The position numbers and the translations under genes are program-made. Positions 26,006 to 37,819 of a stretch of DNA of 64,000 nt are shown here, in pieces (the stretch's first letter is position 1; each line of letters opens with the position of its first letter). Under the pieces are notes generated by a model. That model did not search any database, was not told the DNA's origin, and worked only from the letters and a program-made list of their open reading frames with translations. Source of the stretch: Aurantiacibacter xanthus (GTDB lineage: Bacteria > Pseudomonadota > Alphaproteobacteria > Sphingomonadales > Sphingomonadaceae); contig NZ_QXFM01000020.1 of NCBI RefSeq assembly GCF_003584015.1, forward strand, positions 16,950-80,949. Reading direction: 5' to 3'.

Positions 26006-27826
26006 CTAGTCGACCTCGAACAGATCGGCCAGCTGCTCGATGATCGTGCCGCCGAGTTGCTCGACATCCATGATCGTCACCGACTTCTTGTAATAGCGCG
26101 TGACATCGTGGCCGATCCCGATGGCGGCCAGCTGCACGGGCGAGCTTTTCTCGATCCAGTCGATCACCTTGCGCAGGTGCTGTTCGAGATAGCCCGCGCT
26201 GTTCACGCTCAGGGTCGAATCGTCGACCGGTGCGCCGTCGGAGATCACCATCAGGATGCGGCGGTCTTCGGGGCGGGCGAGCAAGCGCTCGTGCGCCCAC
26301 AGCAGCGCCTCGCCGTCGATGTTCTCCTTCAGCAGTCCCTCGCGCATCATCAGACCCAGCGAGCGGCGCGCGCGGCGCATCGGCTCGTCGGCCTTCTTGT
26401 AGATGATGTGCCTGAGGTCGTTAAGGCGGCCCGGAGTGGTGGGCTTGCCATCGGCGAGCCACTTCTCGCGGCTTTGCCCGCCCTTCCACGCGCGGGTGGT
26501 GAAGCCGAGAATCTCGACCTTCACCCCGCACCGCTCCAGCGTGCGCGCCATGATATCGGCGCTGATCGCGGCGATGGAGATCGGACGGCCCCGCATCGAA
26601 CCCGAATTGTCGATCAGCAGCGTGACGACGGTGTCCTTGAACTCCTGCTCCTGCTCGACCTTGTAGCTGAGCGACTGCCCCGGCGAGATCACCACGCGGG
26701 CGAGCCGCGCGGCATCGAGCAGGCCTTCTTCCTGATCGAAGTCCCAGCTGCGGTTCTGCTGCGCCATCAGGCGGCGCTGAAGCCGGTTGGCCAGTCGCGT
26801 CACCACGCCCGCAAGGCCCGCCAGCTGGCTGTCGAGATAGGCGCGCAGCCGGTCGAGCTCGTCGAAGTCGCACAGTTCGGTCGCCTCGACCACTTCGTCG
26901 AACGAGGTGGTGAAGGCCTTGTAGTCGAAGCCCTCGGGCAGGTCCTGCCACGGCGCGTTGCGGCGCTGGGGGACCATCATCTCCTCGCCGTCGTCGCCGG
27001 GATCGCCCTCGCCGATCTCCTGTTCGCCGGAATCCTGCTCCTGCCCTTCGCCCTCGCCTTCCTCACCCTCGGCGCCTTCGGCGGCGACCTCGGGCTGGTC
27101 GGACGGGTCGGCGCCGTCCTGCTCGTCGGTTTCGTCCTGCTGGTCGCCCGATTCGTCGGGGTTGTCCTCTTCCTCGCCGCTGTCGTCGGGTTCCTGCTCG
27201 ACCGGCACCATGTCGAGATGGCGCAGCATGTCGAGCGCCAGCGACTGGAACGCGGCCTGATCCTCCAGCGCGTCGGTGAGGCGTTCGAAATCGTCGCCGA
27301 TGCGGCTTTCGATATGTTCGCGCACCAGTTCCACCCCAGCGCGGGCAGCAAGCGGAATGGGCTGCCCGGTCAGCTGTTCGCGCAGCATCAGGCCGAGCGC
27401 GGTCTGCATCGGCACTTCGCCTGCTTCCTCGGCGCGGGTGATTGCGTCGCTGGACAGGCGCTGCTCGGTCATGGCGGCGAGGTTCGCGCGCATTCCCACA
27501 TAGTCGCGCTCGCCCAAAGCCTCGTAACGGGCGCGCTCGATCGCATCGTAACAGGCGCGCGCTTCCAGATCCTCGGGCATATGCGCCTTGTGCAGGCGCG
27601 CATTGTGGTGCCGCATCTTGAGCGCAAAGCTGTCGGCAAAGCCGCGCACCTCACGCGCCTGCGCGGCCGGGACTTCGCGCCCCGGCGAGGGCACGCGCAT
27701 CATCTTGCCGGCAGCGAAAGGCGCGTCGGCGGTCCAGTTCACCTCGGTTTCCGGGTCACGCGCAATAGCGCGGGCGGCGCCCGTCAGCGCGAGCTTGAAG
27801 CGATCGAGGGGGGATTCGTCTGCCAT
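26006..27826 (-). CDS. cobT: Cobaltochelatase subunit CobT (VWA domain)
   Basis: Large AAA+-associated subunit of the aerobic cobaltochelatase CobNST, which inserts cobalt into hydrogenobyrinate diamide in B12 synthesis. It is 606 residues: an N-terminal helical region, a highly acidic Glu/Asp-rich linker (about residues 205-275), and a C-terminal von Willebrand A domain whose metal site D-N-S-G-S lies near residue 405. The acidic linker plus VWA layout is typical of CobT. No cobS or cobN is in the window, so CobT may work with partners elsewhere; some alphaproteobacteria keep CobS/CobT without the full pathway. Confidence 0.92.
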   Translation of the reverse strand: MADESPLDRFKLALTGAARAIARDPETEVNWTADAPFAAGKMMRVPSPGREVPAAQAREVRGFADSFALKMRHHNARLHKAHMPEDLEARACYDAIERARYEALGERDYVGMRANLAAMTEQRLSSDAITRAEEAGEVPMQTALGLMLREQLTGQPIPLAARAGVELVREHIESRIGDDFERLTDALEDQAAFQSLALDMLRHLDMVPVEQEPDDSGEEEDNPDESGDQQDETDEQDGADPSDQPEVAAEGAEGEEGEGEGQEQDSGEQEIGEGDPGDDGEEMMVPQRRNAPWQDLPEGFDYKAFTTSFDEVVEATELCDFDELDRLRAYLDSQLAGLAGVVTRLANRLQRRLMAQQNRSWDFDQEEGLLDAARLARVVISPGQSLSYKVEQEQEFKDTVVTLLIDNSGSMRGRPISIAAISADIMARTLERCGVKVEILGFTTRAWKGGQSREKWLADGKPTTPGRLNDLRHIIYKKADEPMRRARRSLGLMMREGLLKENIDGEALLWAHERLLARPEDRRILMVISDGAPVDDSTLSVNSAGYLEQHLRKVIDWIEKSSPVQLAAIGIGHDVTRYYKKSVTIMDVEQLGGTIIEQLADLFEVD

Positions 27827-27951
27827 TGCTCCAGCCTATATGAGCAGCGAAGCAAAAGTGCCAAGCCCGTCCGGGTGCAACAGCGGGGCAGAGGCCGTGG
27901 CCTGCCATGAAAAGAGCCAGGAGCGTGAACTTTTTTCGCGCAGGCCACAGG

Positions 27952-27969
27952 CTGTCACATCTGTGTCAT
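27952..27969 (+). promoter_or_regulatory. PHO-box-like direct repeat
   Basis: CTGTCAC (27952-27958) and GTGTCAT (27963-27969) are seven-base direct repeats with a four-base spacer, giving the 11-base period of PhoB half-sites. The known consensus is CTGTCAT-N4-CTGTCAT; the second half differs at its first base. It lies 79 bases upstream of the chosen start of the DUF2490 gene. Phosphate control is inferred only from this match. Confidence 0.45.
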
Positions 27970-28047
27970 AACGAAGACCCAGATGCGCCACGAAAACGTC
28001 ACAAACGTGGTTCGATATCAGTGCCGTTACGAGGAGTTACCCTGCGC

Positions 28048-28692
28048 ATGTTCCGATCTGTCGTCCTGTCCGCGAGTGCCGCCCTTGGCGCGGTCGCCGC
28101 TTGCAGCGCGCCTGCCTCTGCCCAGGATCAGGATACGCAGTACTGGCTCTATCTCACCGGCACCTTTCCGGTTGCCAACGGGGTCAGCAACACGACCGAG
28201 ATCTCCCCGCGCTGGCGTGAGAGTTCCAACATCTTTCAGGTCCGCACCACGTTCGAAACGCGGGTGGCCAAGGGCATCAAGCTGGGCGGCGGCGGCGCAG
28301 TGATTAACTTTGCCGGAGGACACGAAATCCGCCCGCATCAGCAGATGGTCTTGTCATCGGGCCATTTCTCGGCCCGCACCCGCTTCGAGGAACGCTTCTT
28401 CGATGGTGCCGACCGTGTGGAATTTCGCCTGCGCCAGAACGTCCAGTATTCGCAGCCGATCGTGCCGGACACCGACCTGTGGGTCGGCGCCGAAGCGCTT
28501 TTCATCCTGCAGAACCACGATGACAACACCACCCAGCGCGGCGATCAGTGGCGCGGCGAGATCGGCCTACGCCACCATCTCGACGACGAATTCACGGTCA
28601 GCGTCGCCTATCGCGGCATCTACACCGTGAAGGAAAACCGCGAGGATACGCTCAACAACGTGGCCATTCTCACGCTCGCCTGGAAACCCTGA
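28048..28692 (+). CDS. DUF2490 outer-membrane-type protein
   Basis: A 214-residue exported protein. The first 25 residues form a signal peptide (cleavage near A-S-A-Q). The mature part alternates hydrophobic and polar residues with many aromatic strand ends, ending in a hydrophobic strand, which fits a small beta-barrel of the DUF2490 family. The function of that family is unknown. I chose ATG 28048 because the signal peptide starts there; GAGGAG lies about 11 bases upstream. A PHO-box-like repeat precedes it. Confidence 0.75.
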   Translation: MFRSVVLSASAALGAVAACSAPASAQDQDTQYWLYLTGTFPVANGVSNTTEISPRWRESSNIFQVRTTFETRVAKGIKLGGGGAVINFAGGHEIRPHQQMVLSSGHFSARTRFEERFFDGADRVEFRLRQNVQYSQPIVPDTDLWVGAEALFILQNHDDNTTQRGDQWRGEIGLRHHLDDEFTVSVAYRGIYTVKENREDTLNNVAILTLAWKP

Positions 28693-28701
28693 CCGAACCG
28701 G

Positions 28702-29406
28702 TCAGAGCTGCGCGCCGACGCCGAACACGCTGATCAGCACCGGATCGTTGGTCTCGCGCGGATTGGCCCGGATCGCGCTTTCCTCGCCGCCGATCTCGCC
28801 CCAGATCGCATCGTTGATGCTGGCGGAGAAATTGCGCGCCACGCCCGGCACGTCGATCCCGGTCAGCCCGGCGAGCAATTCGCCCACCAGCGGATCCTGC
28901 GCATAACGCATCGCCTCGCCCAGTTCGGGCACCATGGCCTCGATCAGGGCATTGCCCATCTGCCCGCGCAGATAGGAGGTGGCCGCCGTCGGCCCGCCGC
29001 GCACGAGCGCCAGCGCGTTGCCGACCCCGATGGTGCGCACCGCATCGGTGACGAGCGGCGCCGCGCGGGCAGCCGCATCGATGGCGATATCGGCAAAGCT
29101 GTCGTTGAGCCGCTGCTTGAAGATGCTGGAGGTGAGGATCGAGGCGAGCACATTGCCGCGCGTGCCCAGCAGCCGCTCCAGCCCGATGGTGTCGACGGCG
29201 TTGTCCCAGTAGCCGCCATCGTCGGTCAGCCGCGCAAAGGCGCGTTCCGACGAGAGGAACAGCAGCCTACGCACCGCATCTTCGAGGCTGAACTCGCCCA
29301 TGCTCGCACAGCCCGGCAGCATCAGCACCGCGCCGCCCACGGCAGTGCCCAGAAACAGCCGCCTGCCAAGCACCGGCCCGCCGGTGGAAAGAACATTATC
29401 GGTCAT
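28702..29406 (-). CDS. DUF4197 lipoprotein, possible Tat substrate
   Basis: A 234-residue protein with a twin-arginine-like leader (G-R-R-L-F-L-G) followed by a hydrophobic stretch and a lipobox L-P-G-C near residue 33, so it may be exported folded and lipid anchored. The rest matches DUF4197 (L-L-F-L-S-S-E-R-A-F-A-R-L, the pattern near A-P-L-V-T-D-A-V), a helical domain without known function. ATG 29406 places the leader correctly; the longer frame adds about 55 Arg/Pro-rich residues. It is divergent from priA and converges with the DUF2490 gene ten bases away. Confidence 0.78.
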   Translation of the reverse strand: MTDNVLSTGGPVLGRRLFLGTAVGGAVLMLPGCASMGEFSLEDAVRRLLFLSSERAFARLTDDGGYWDNAVDTIGLERLLGTRGNVLASILTSSIFKQRLNDSFADIAIDAAARAAPLVTDAVRTIGVGNALALVRGGPTAATSYLRGQMGNALIEAMVPELGEAMRYAQDPLVGELLAGLTGIDVPGVARNFSASINDAIWGEIGGEESAIRANPRETNDPVLISVFGVGAQL

Positions 29407-29459
29407 AGTCGCACTCCTCGCCCTTGCCCGCCTCGTGGGGCTGCTCCCATATTGCCTGC

Positions 29460-31631
29460 GTGCCTGCAAAACGTGTCCGCCTGCTGATGATGAACGCCGC
29501 ATTGGGTCCACTGGATTACCGGGTGCCCGATGGCGTGGAGGTGAACGCAGGTGCGGTAGTGGTGGTTCCACTGGGGCCGCGGCAGGTGCTCGGGATCGTG
29601 TGGGAGGAAGACCGCCTCCCCGCCGAACGGATCGACGATTCGCGCCTGCGCCCGCTGATCGGGGTCTGCGACGTACCGCCGATCAAGGCCGAACTGCGGC
29701 GGCTGATCGAATGGTGCGCCGACTATTATTGCGCCCCGATGGCCTCGGTGGCGCGGATGGTGATCGCCAGCTCGGCGGCGCTGCGCGGGGCGGCGACCAT
29801 GACCGAATACCGACTCACCGGCGGAATGCCCGAACGCATGACCGCCAAGCGCGAACAGGCGCTCGCCGCGCTGGAGGGCGAGCAGGCCTCGCTGCGCGAA
29901 CTTGCGGGCATGGCGGACGTAAGCGAGGCGGTGCTGCGCGGGCTCGTCAACCAGGGCGCATTGGAGCCGGTCGCGGTCGACTGCGACCGGCCCTACCCGC
30001 AGGCCCGCGCCGACTATGCCGTGCCCGAACTCAGCCCACAGCAGGCCGAGGTCGCCGCGCGGCTGGTCGCGGCGACCTCGGGCGGCGGGTTCGCCCCGTT
30101 CCTGCTCGACGGCGTGACCGGCTCGGGCAAGACCGAGACCTATTGCGAAGCCATCGCCAGCGCCTTGGAACACGGAAAGCAGGTGCTGGTGCTGCTCCCG
30201 GAAATCGCGCTGACCGAGGCCTTCCTGCGCCGGTTCGAGGAGCGGTTCGGCGCCGCGCCCGTGCAGTGGCACTCATCGCTCAAGGCGACCGAGCGCCGCC
30301 GCGCCTGGCGCGCCATTGCCGCTGGCACAGCGCAGGTGGTGGTCGGCGCGCGCTCGGCCTTGTTCCTGCCCTATGCGCGGCTCGGCCTGATCGTGGTCGA
30401 CGAGGCGCACGAGATCAGCTTCAAGCAGGACGATGGCGTGCGCTACAATGCGCGCGACGTGGCGGTGATGCGCGCCCGCTTCGAGCGTATTCCGGTGGTG
30501 CTCGCCTCGGCCACCCCGGCGCTCGAAAGTCTCGCCATGGCCGACAGCGGGGTTTACGAGCGGCTGGTGCTGCCGAGCCGTTTCGGCGGGGCGCAGCTGC
30601 CCGATATCCAGCTGGTCGACCTCACCGAGGAACCGCCCGAGCGCGGCGAGTGGATCGCCCCGCCGCTGCGCCGCGCGCTGTTCCAGCGGCTCGAAAAGGG
30701 CGAGCAGTCGCTCCTGTTCCTCAACCGGCGCGGCTATGCCCCGCTTACGCTGTGCCGCGATTGCGGACACCGCTTGCAGTGCCCAAATTGCAGCGCGTGG
30801 ATGGTCGAGCACCGCTTTTCCGCGCGGCTCGCCTGTCACCATTGTGGCCACGAGATGCCGCCGCCCAAGGCGTGCCCTGAATGCGGCGCGGCGGACAGCC
30901 TTGTCCCCTGCGGCCCCGGCGTCGAGCGGATTGCCGATGAAGTCGCCAAGATCCTGCCCGATGCGCGGGTGACCGTGGCGACATCCGACACGCTCAACTC
31001 GCCCGAACGCGCCGCCCAGTTCGTGGCCGAGGCCGAGCACGGCGCGATCGACGTGATCGTCGGCACCCAGCTGGTCACCAAGGGCTTTCACTTTCCCGAA
31101 CTCACCCTCGTCGGCGTGATCGATGCCGACCTCGGCCTCGAAGGCGGCGATCTGCGCGCCGCCGAACGGACCTATCAGCAGATCGCGCAGGTGGCGGGCC
31201 GGGCCGGACGCGGCGCCAAGCCGGGCGAGGTGCTGATCCAGACCCGCCACCCCGATGCCCCCGTCATCGCCGCGCTGGCCGCAGGCGACCGCGACGCCTT
31301 CTACGCAGCCGAAACCGAGGCGCGCCGCCATGCCCATGCCCCGCCGTTCGGACGCTGGGCGGCGATCATCGTCTCCTCCGAGGACGAGGCCGAAGCGCGC
31401 ATGGCCGCCAACCGCATCGGCGACACCCGCCCGCGCCTGCCCGACCTGCAAATCTACGGCCCTGCGCCAGCCCCGCTCGCCCTGCTGCGCGGCCGCTATC
31501 GCTTCCGTCTGCTGGTCAACGCGCGGCGCAGCGCGCAGCTGCAACAGACCATCCGCAAATGGCTCTCCGAGGTGCAACATCCGCCCGGCGTGCGCGTTGG
31601 CATTGATATCGACCCTTATAACTTTGTTTAG
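29460..31631 (+). CDS. priA: Primosomal replication restart helicase PriA
   Basis: DNA helicase that reloads the replisome at stalled forks. About 723 residues. The N-terminal DNA-binding domain (K-R-V-R-L-L-M...F/L-D-Y-R-V-P) is followed by Walker A G-V-T-G-S-G-K-T-E near residue 218, D-E-A-H near 313, and a zinc-binding module of paired cysteines between residues 433 and 480 (C-R-D-C, C-P-N-C, C-H-H-C, C-P-E-C). I chose GTG 29460, which places V-P-A-K-R-V-R at the family N-terminus; the in-frame start at 29424 adds 12 residues. It is a single-gene unit as far as can be seen. Confidence 0.94.
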   Translation: MPAKRVRLLMMNAALGPLDYRVPDGVEVNAGAVVVVPLGPRQVLGIVWEEDRLPAERIDDSRLRPLIGVCDVPPIKAELRRLIEWCADYYCAPMASVARMVIASSAALRGAATMTEYRLTGGMPERMTAKREQALAALEGEQASLRELAGMADVSEAVLRGLVNQGALEPVAVDCDRPYPQARADYAVPELSPQQAEVAARLVAATSGGGFAPFLLDGVTGSGKTETYCEAIASALEHGKQVLVLLPEIALTEAFLRRFEERFGAAPVQWHSSLKATERRRAWRAIAAGTAQVVVGARSALFLPYARLGLIVVDEAHEISFKQDDGVRYNARDVAVMRARFERIPVVLASATPALESLAMADSGVYERLVLPSRFGGAQLPDIQLVDLTEEPPERGEWIAPPLRRALFQRLEKGEQSLLFLNRRGYAPLTLCRDCGHRLQCPNCSAWMVEHRFSARLACHHCGHEMPPPKACPECGAADSLVPCGPGVERIADEVAKILPDARVTVATSDTLNSPERAAQFVAEAEHGAIDVIVGTQLVTKGFHFPELTLVGVIDADLGLEGGDLRAAERTYQQIAQVAGRAGRGAKPGEVLIQTRHPDAPVIAALAAGDRDAFYAAETEARRHAHAPPFGRWAAIIVSSEDEAEARMAANRIGDTRPRLPDLQIYGPAPAPLALLRGRYRFRLLVNARRSAQLQQTIRKWLSEVQHPPGVRVGIDIDPYNFV

Positions 31632-31722
31632 TGCACGCTCATGCAAAGCCCTCTAGGCGCTAGGCAATTATGACCCTAGAAAGCTAATTTCAGGCTTTTC
31701 AAACGACCGGAAATTGAACGAG

Positions 31723-32802
31723 ATGGACGACGCTCCGCAGGGCAAAAACAGCACCAACGGCTTCGACCATACCAATGCGCCCCCCGTTCCCGAGGGCATT
31801 TCGCGCGATACGATGGACTTCCTCCCCTTCGCGCTGGTGATCGCCGATGCGCAGTTGCCCGATCTGCCGCTGGTCTATGTCAATCGTGCGTTCGAGCGCA
31901 TCACGGGCTTCAACCGCGAGTTCGTGATCGGAAAGAACTGCCGCTTCCTGCAGGGCAACGACACCAACCCCGCCGACCGCCAACTGATCCGCGAGGCGCT
32001 TGAAAGCGGACGCGAGATTACGGTCGATATCCTCAACTATCGCGCCGATGGCGAGCCGTTCGTAAACCGGCTGCTGATCTCGCCCCTGCGCGATGGCGAT
32101 ACCGTCACCCATTTCCTCGGCATCCAGTCGGAGCATCCCACCGACAGCGCCTTTGCCGAACGCGCCGCCCGGCTCGACGAGCAGTTGCGCGAAGTTCAGC
32201 ACCGGGTGAAAAATCACCTCTCGCTGCTGCTCTCGCTGATCCGGCTCGAATCGCGCCGCACCACCGACACCAAGGATTCGCTCGGCGTGCTCGCCAACCG
32301 GGTCGAGGCGCTCAACATGCTCTATGACGAGTTCAGCCGCTCGGGCAGCGAGGGCAAGGGCTCGATTGCGCTGGGCGCCTATGTCAGCCGCGTGTGCAGC
32401 GCGCTCAACATGATCGACGGCCACCGCGAGGTGCGCATGAACCTCGAAACCGACGAGGTGCGCGCCACGCTCAACAGCGCTTCGCAGGTGGGGCTGCTGG
32501 TGTCGGAACTGCTCACCAATGCGCTCCAGCACGGCTTTGCCCAGGATGAGGCGGGCGAAGTGGCCGTGCGCCTGTGGCGCGACGACAGCGGCGACCATGC
32601 CTGCCTGCAGGTCGCCGACAACGGGCGCGGAATCCCCGAGGACATCGACTGGCCCAACACCGGCAACCTCGGCGCGCGGATCGTGCGCGACCTGACCACC
32701 CGGATCAGCGGCACATTCGCTGTCGAGACCGGCGGCGATGGCACCACGGTCACGATCACCATTCCGCTGAGCGCTCTGGGTTCGCAGCAGGCGGACGCGT
32801 AA
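31723..32802 (+). CDS. LOV-domain blue-light sensor histidine kinase (HWE/HisKA_2 type)
   Basis: Soluble blue-light receptor kinase of about 359 residues. The LOV domain (residues 30-135) has the flavin motif G-K-N-C-R-F-L-Q-G with photo-adduct Cys73, followed by the N-R-x-x-x and N/Q residues of the flavin pocket. The kinase core starts at E-V-Q-H-R-V-K-N-H with phospho-acceptor His160, and has the ATP-lid motifs L-L-T-N-A-L-Q-H-G and D-N-G-R-G-I-P. This domain order is that of the LOV kinases known from Erythrobacter litoralis. No membrane segment and no response regulator is adjacent. A TTG at 31714 would add three residues. Confidence 0.92.
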   Translation: MDDAPQGKNSTNGFDHTNAPPVPEGISRDTMDFLPFALVIADAQLPDLPLVYVNRAFERITGFNREFVIGKNCRFLQGNDTNPADRQLIREALESGREITVDILNYRADGEPFVNRLLISPLRDGDTVTHFLGIQSEHPTDSAFAERAARLDEQLREVQHRVKNHLSLLLSLIRLESRRTTDTKDSLGVLANRVEALNMLYDEFSRSGSEGKGSIALGAYVSRVCSALNMIDGHREVRMNLETDEVRATLNSASQVGLLVSELLTNALQHGFAQDEAGEVAVRLWRDDSGDHACLQVADNGRGIPEDIDWPNTGNLGARIVRDLTTRISGTFAVETGGDGTTVTITIPLSALGSQQADA

Positions 32803-32824
32803 GCGCGGCGCTCCGGCGGCTGGC

Positions 32825-33850
32825 CTAGGCCTTGCGCTCGCGCCGCAGCAATTCGCGCTTGATCGCCTCGCCATAGGCATAGCCGCCCAGCGCCCCGCCG
32901 GCCTGCACCACACGGTGGCACGGCACCAGCACCGCCACCGGGTTCGCCCCATTGGCGCTGCCCACCGCGCGGCTCGCCCCCGGCTGGCCGAGCGCGGCGG
33001 CAATCTCGCCATAGCTGCGCGTCTCGCCCGGGGGAATCGCCCGCAGCTGGTCCCACACGCGCTGCTGGAAGGCCGTGCCGACAACGTCGAGCGGAATGTC
33101 CGGCCCCGTCCCCGGCGTCTCGACCGCCGCCACGACCTGCTGCACCAGCGCGGCAAAATCCGCTCCGCCCGCGATCAGCTCGGCGCGCGGGAAGCGGGCG
33201 CGCAGATCCTCCTCGCCCTCGTTGAACGAGAGCCGGCACACGCCCTTGTCGCTCGCGGCCAGCAGCATCGGGCCGAGGCTCGTCTCCACCACCGCCCAGC
33301 TGATCGCCACACCCGCGCCGCCGCGCGCCCATGCCGATGGTGTCATGCCCAGTGTTCCTTCCATATCCGCATAGAACGTGCTCGGCCCTTCGAAGCCTGC
33401 CGCATAGATCGCCTCGGTGACCTTGCCCTCTTCGCTCAGGCTGGCGCGCGCGGCCTCCTGCCGCAAGGCCCGGCCATAGGCGGCCGGTGACAGCCCGGTC
33501 GCACGGGCGAACACACGCTGCAAATGGGTGGGCGAATAGCCGCAAGCCTTGGCCAGTTCGGCCAGCGCGACGGGCCGCGCCTGTTCTCGCAGCATCGCCA
33601 GCGCCCTGTTCACCGCCGCCTCATCGCGCGCGACATCGCCGGGGCAGCAACGTTTGCAGGCCCGAAAGCCCTCGCCCTCCGCCTCGTCGGCCCGTGTGAA
33701 GAAGCGGCAGTTCTCAGGACGCGGACGGCGCGCCGGGCACGAGGGGCGGCAATAGATCCCGGTCGACACCACACCCACCACGAAGCGCCCGTCGAAAGCG
33801 CGGTCGCGCCGGGCGAAGGCTTCGGCCATCTGGGTATGCGAAAGATCCAT
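32825..33850 (-). CDS. ada: Ada: methylphosphotriester repair regulator with O6-alkylguanine-DNA methyltransferase
   Basis: Adaptive-response protein of 341 residues with three parts. The N-terminal zinc domain has Cys34, Cys38, Cys65 and Cys68 and takes methyl groups from phosphotriesters. An AraC-type helix-turn-helix follows (residues 85-170, L-A-K-A-C-G-Y-S-P-T-H-L-Q-R-V-F). The C-terminal methyltransferase has the active-site P-C-H-R-V near residue 308, which repairs O6-methylguanine. Its length and motif spacing match E. coli Ada. It is divergent from the protease gene with a 78-base spacer where an Ada box would be expected; I could not identify one with confidence. Confidence 0.95.
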   Translation of the reverse strand: MDLSHTQMAEAFARRDRAFDGRFVVGVVSTGIYCRPSCPARRPRPENCRFFTRADEAEGEGFRACKRCCPGDVARDEAAVNRALAMLREQARPVALAELAKACGYSPTHLQRVFARATGLSPAAYGRALRQEAARASLSEEGKVTEAIYAAGFEGPSTFYADMEGTLGMTPSAWARGGAGVAISWAVVETSLGPMLLAASDKGVCRLSFNEGEEDLRARFPRAELIAGGADFAALVQQVVAAVETPGTGPDIPLDVVGTAFQQRVWDQLRAIPPGETRSYGEIAAALGQPGASRAVGSANGANPVAVLVPCHRVVQAGGALGGYAYGEAIKRELLRRERKA

Positions 33851-33928
33851 GCCCGCTATCTAAGCAGAGATTGGGAGCTATGCTTCCCGAATCTTGCGCT
33901 CGAAGCGTGAAGAGGCGAAAGGAGCGCC

Positions 33929-35518
33929 ATGATCCTGCACACCACCCGCATCCTCGCGCTGGCGCTGAGCCTCCTGTTCGCCGCCATGGTTCCCTCCGCA
34001 CCGGCCCAGGCCGACGAGGCCGATATCGCCGCCGCCGCGCGCGGCGTGGTGCGCGTGGTCATCATCGGACGCGATGGCGACGAGATCTTCCCCATCGCCC
34101 ACGGCACCGGCTTCGTGGTCGCAGGCGAGCGGATCGTGACCAATGCCCATGTCATCAATCCCGCCATCGAGGACAAGCGCCTCGCCATCGGGATCGTCCC
34201 GCCAGAGGGTGGCGACGCGGTCTATGCCCGCCCCATTTCGGTCAGCCCGCGCAACGATCTGGCGATTCTCGCCACCACCAAGCCGATGAACCTGCCGGTG
34301 CTCACCATCGCGGGCAATCCGGCCAGCGGGCAGAGCGCCGTCACCGCCATCGGCTACCCCATGAACGTCGACCGCGCGCAGGGGCTCGACCAGAACGACC
34401 TGTTCCGCGCCACCCCGCCCGTGCTCAGCACCGGCTTCCTTTCGGGCCGCCGCCCGAGCCGCGAGATGGACACCCTGCTGCACACCGCGCCCATCGCGCG
34501 CGGCAACTCGGGCGGTCCGCTGGTGGATAACTGCGGGCGCGTGATCGGGGTCAACTCGTTCGGCGCCGAAAGCGAAGGCACCGAGGCCGAATTTTTCTTC
34601 GCGGTGAGCACGCGCGAACTGCTGCCGTTCCTGCGCGCCAACGATATTCAGCCGCAGCTCAACGCCCTGCCCTGCCGCTCGCTCGCCGAGCTCGACGCCG
34701 AGGACGAGGCACGCCGCCAGCAGACCCTCGCCGCCGAGCAGCGTCGCACCGCCGCCGCCGAGGCTGCGCTCGCCATGCGCCGCGACGAGCTGCGCCGCGA
34801 CATCACCTATCGCACCATCGATGCCCGCACGAACCAGATGGCGCTCGCGCTGCTGCTGTTCATCATCGCGCTGGCGGCGGGCGGCACTGCCTACCTTATG
34901 CATCTGCGCGCCGATATGCGGATGCGCGCCATTTCCGGCAGCGTGGCGATTGTGGCCCTGGTCGCAGCACTCGTCGCCTGGCTCACCCGCCCCGCCTTCG
35001 CCGATATCGAGAACGAGCTGGAGGCCGCTCTCAATGCCGAACAGGCCGACGGTGAGGCCGGCGCCGATCCCGGCGACAAGCCGAGCGGCGCGATTCTCTC
35101 GCAGGCAACCTATTCCTGCGTGCTCGACCAGCAGCGCAGCCGCGTGACCAGCGCGCCCGAGCAGGACGTCGAAATCGGCTGGACCGCGCAGGGCTGCGTC
35201 AACGGGCGCACCCAGTATGGCCTCAACGCCGGCGACTGGACCCGCGTGCTCGTCCCGTCGTCCGAGGCCGCCGTGTCGGTCAACCGGTTCGATCCCGAAG
35301 CGCGGGAATATGTGGTCGAGCGCTATCTGCTCGACCGTGATGCGATGAGCGAAGCGCGCGAACGGCGCGGCAAATACGAGGCCCCGCAGTGCGGCGCTGG
35401 CGATCAGGCCGCAACGCAGCTGGGAATCGATCAGAGCACCGTGGTTTCGGCCCTGCCCGACCGCCCGAACGAGCGGCTCGTCTACACCTGCACGCTGGCC
35501 AAAGCCGGTGCGGACTGA
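33929..35518 (+). CDS. Trypsin-like periplasmic serine protease with membrane hairpin and Cys-rich tail
   Basis: A 529-residue exported protein. Signal peptide residues 1-28 lead into a trypsin-like domain with His74 (T-N-A-H-V), Asp110 (R-N-D-L-A-I-L) and Ser194 (G-N-S-G-G-P-L), resembling the catalytic domain of DegP/HtrA but without a PDZ domain. An Arg/Glu/Ala-rich segment (about 229-292) is probably a coiled coil. Two adjacent hydrophobic segments (about 308-328 and 335-355) look like a membrane hairpin, and a C-terminal domain of about 160 residues contains four cysteines. I do not recognise that last domain. Substrate unknown. Confidence 0.85.
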   Translation: MILHTTRILALALSLLFAAMVPSAPAQADEADIAAAARGVVRVVIIGRDGDEIFPIAHGTGFVVAGERIVTNAHVINPAIEDKRLAIGIVPPEGGDAVYARPISVSPRNDLAILATTKPMNLPVLTIAGNPASGQSAVTAIGYPMNVDRAQGLDQNDLFRATPPVLSTGFLSGRRPSREMDTLLHTAPIARGNSGGPLVDNCGRVIGVNSFGAESEGTEAEFFFAVSTRELLPFLRANDIQPQLNALPCRSLAELDAEDEARRQQTLAAEQRRTAAAEAALAMRRDELRRDITYRTIDARTNQMALALLLFIIALAAGGTAYLMHLRADMRMRAISGSVAIVALVAALVAWLTRPAFADIENELEAALNAEQADGEAGADPGDKPSGAILSQATYSCVLDQQRSRVTSAPEQDVEIGWTAQGCVNGRTQYGLNAGDWTRVLVPSSEAAVSVNRFDPEAREYVVERYLLDRDAMSEARERRGKYEAPQCGAGDQAATQLGIDQSTVVSALPDRPNERLVYTCTLAKAGAD

Positions 35519-35548
35519 CGGCGGACACACTTTCCGCCCCAAAGCCTT

Positions 35549-35610
35549 GCCCCCCGGCCTTGCATCCAAATCCACCCGATGCTAGGCGCGCGCCGAGTTT
35601 GCCGGGGGGC
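35549..35610. repeat. Long inverted repeat upstream of the atp operon
   Basis: GCCCCCCGGC (35549-35558) and GCCGGGGGGC (35601-35610) are perfect inverts separated by 42 bases, with a GGCGCGCGCC palindrome at 35585-35594 between them. It lies between the protease stop and atpH and may end the protease transcript or shape the atp leader. I see no clear promoter in the 162-base spacer. Confidence 0.6.
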
Positions 35611-35680
35611 GCTCTAAGTGCCCTAATTCTCCGGCGAAACACACATCGTCTACTCGGACAGTTTGAAGGATATTTCGCGC

Positions 35681-37794
<2,114 letters not shown>

Positions 37795-37819
37795 GAGATA
37801 GAGGAGCTAACCCCTCATT

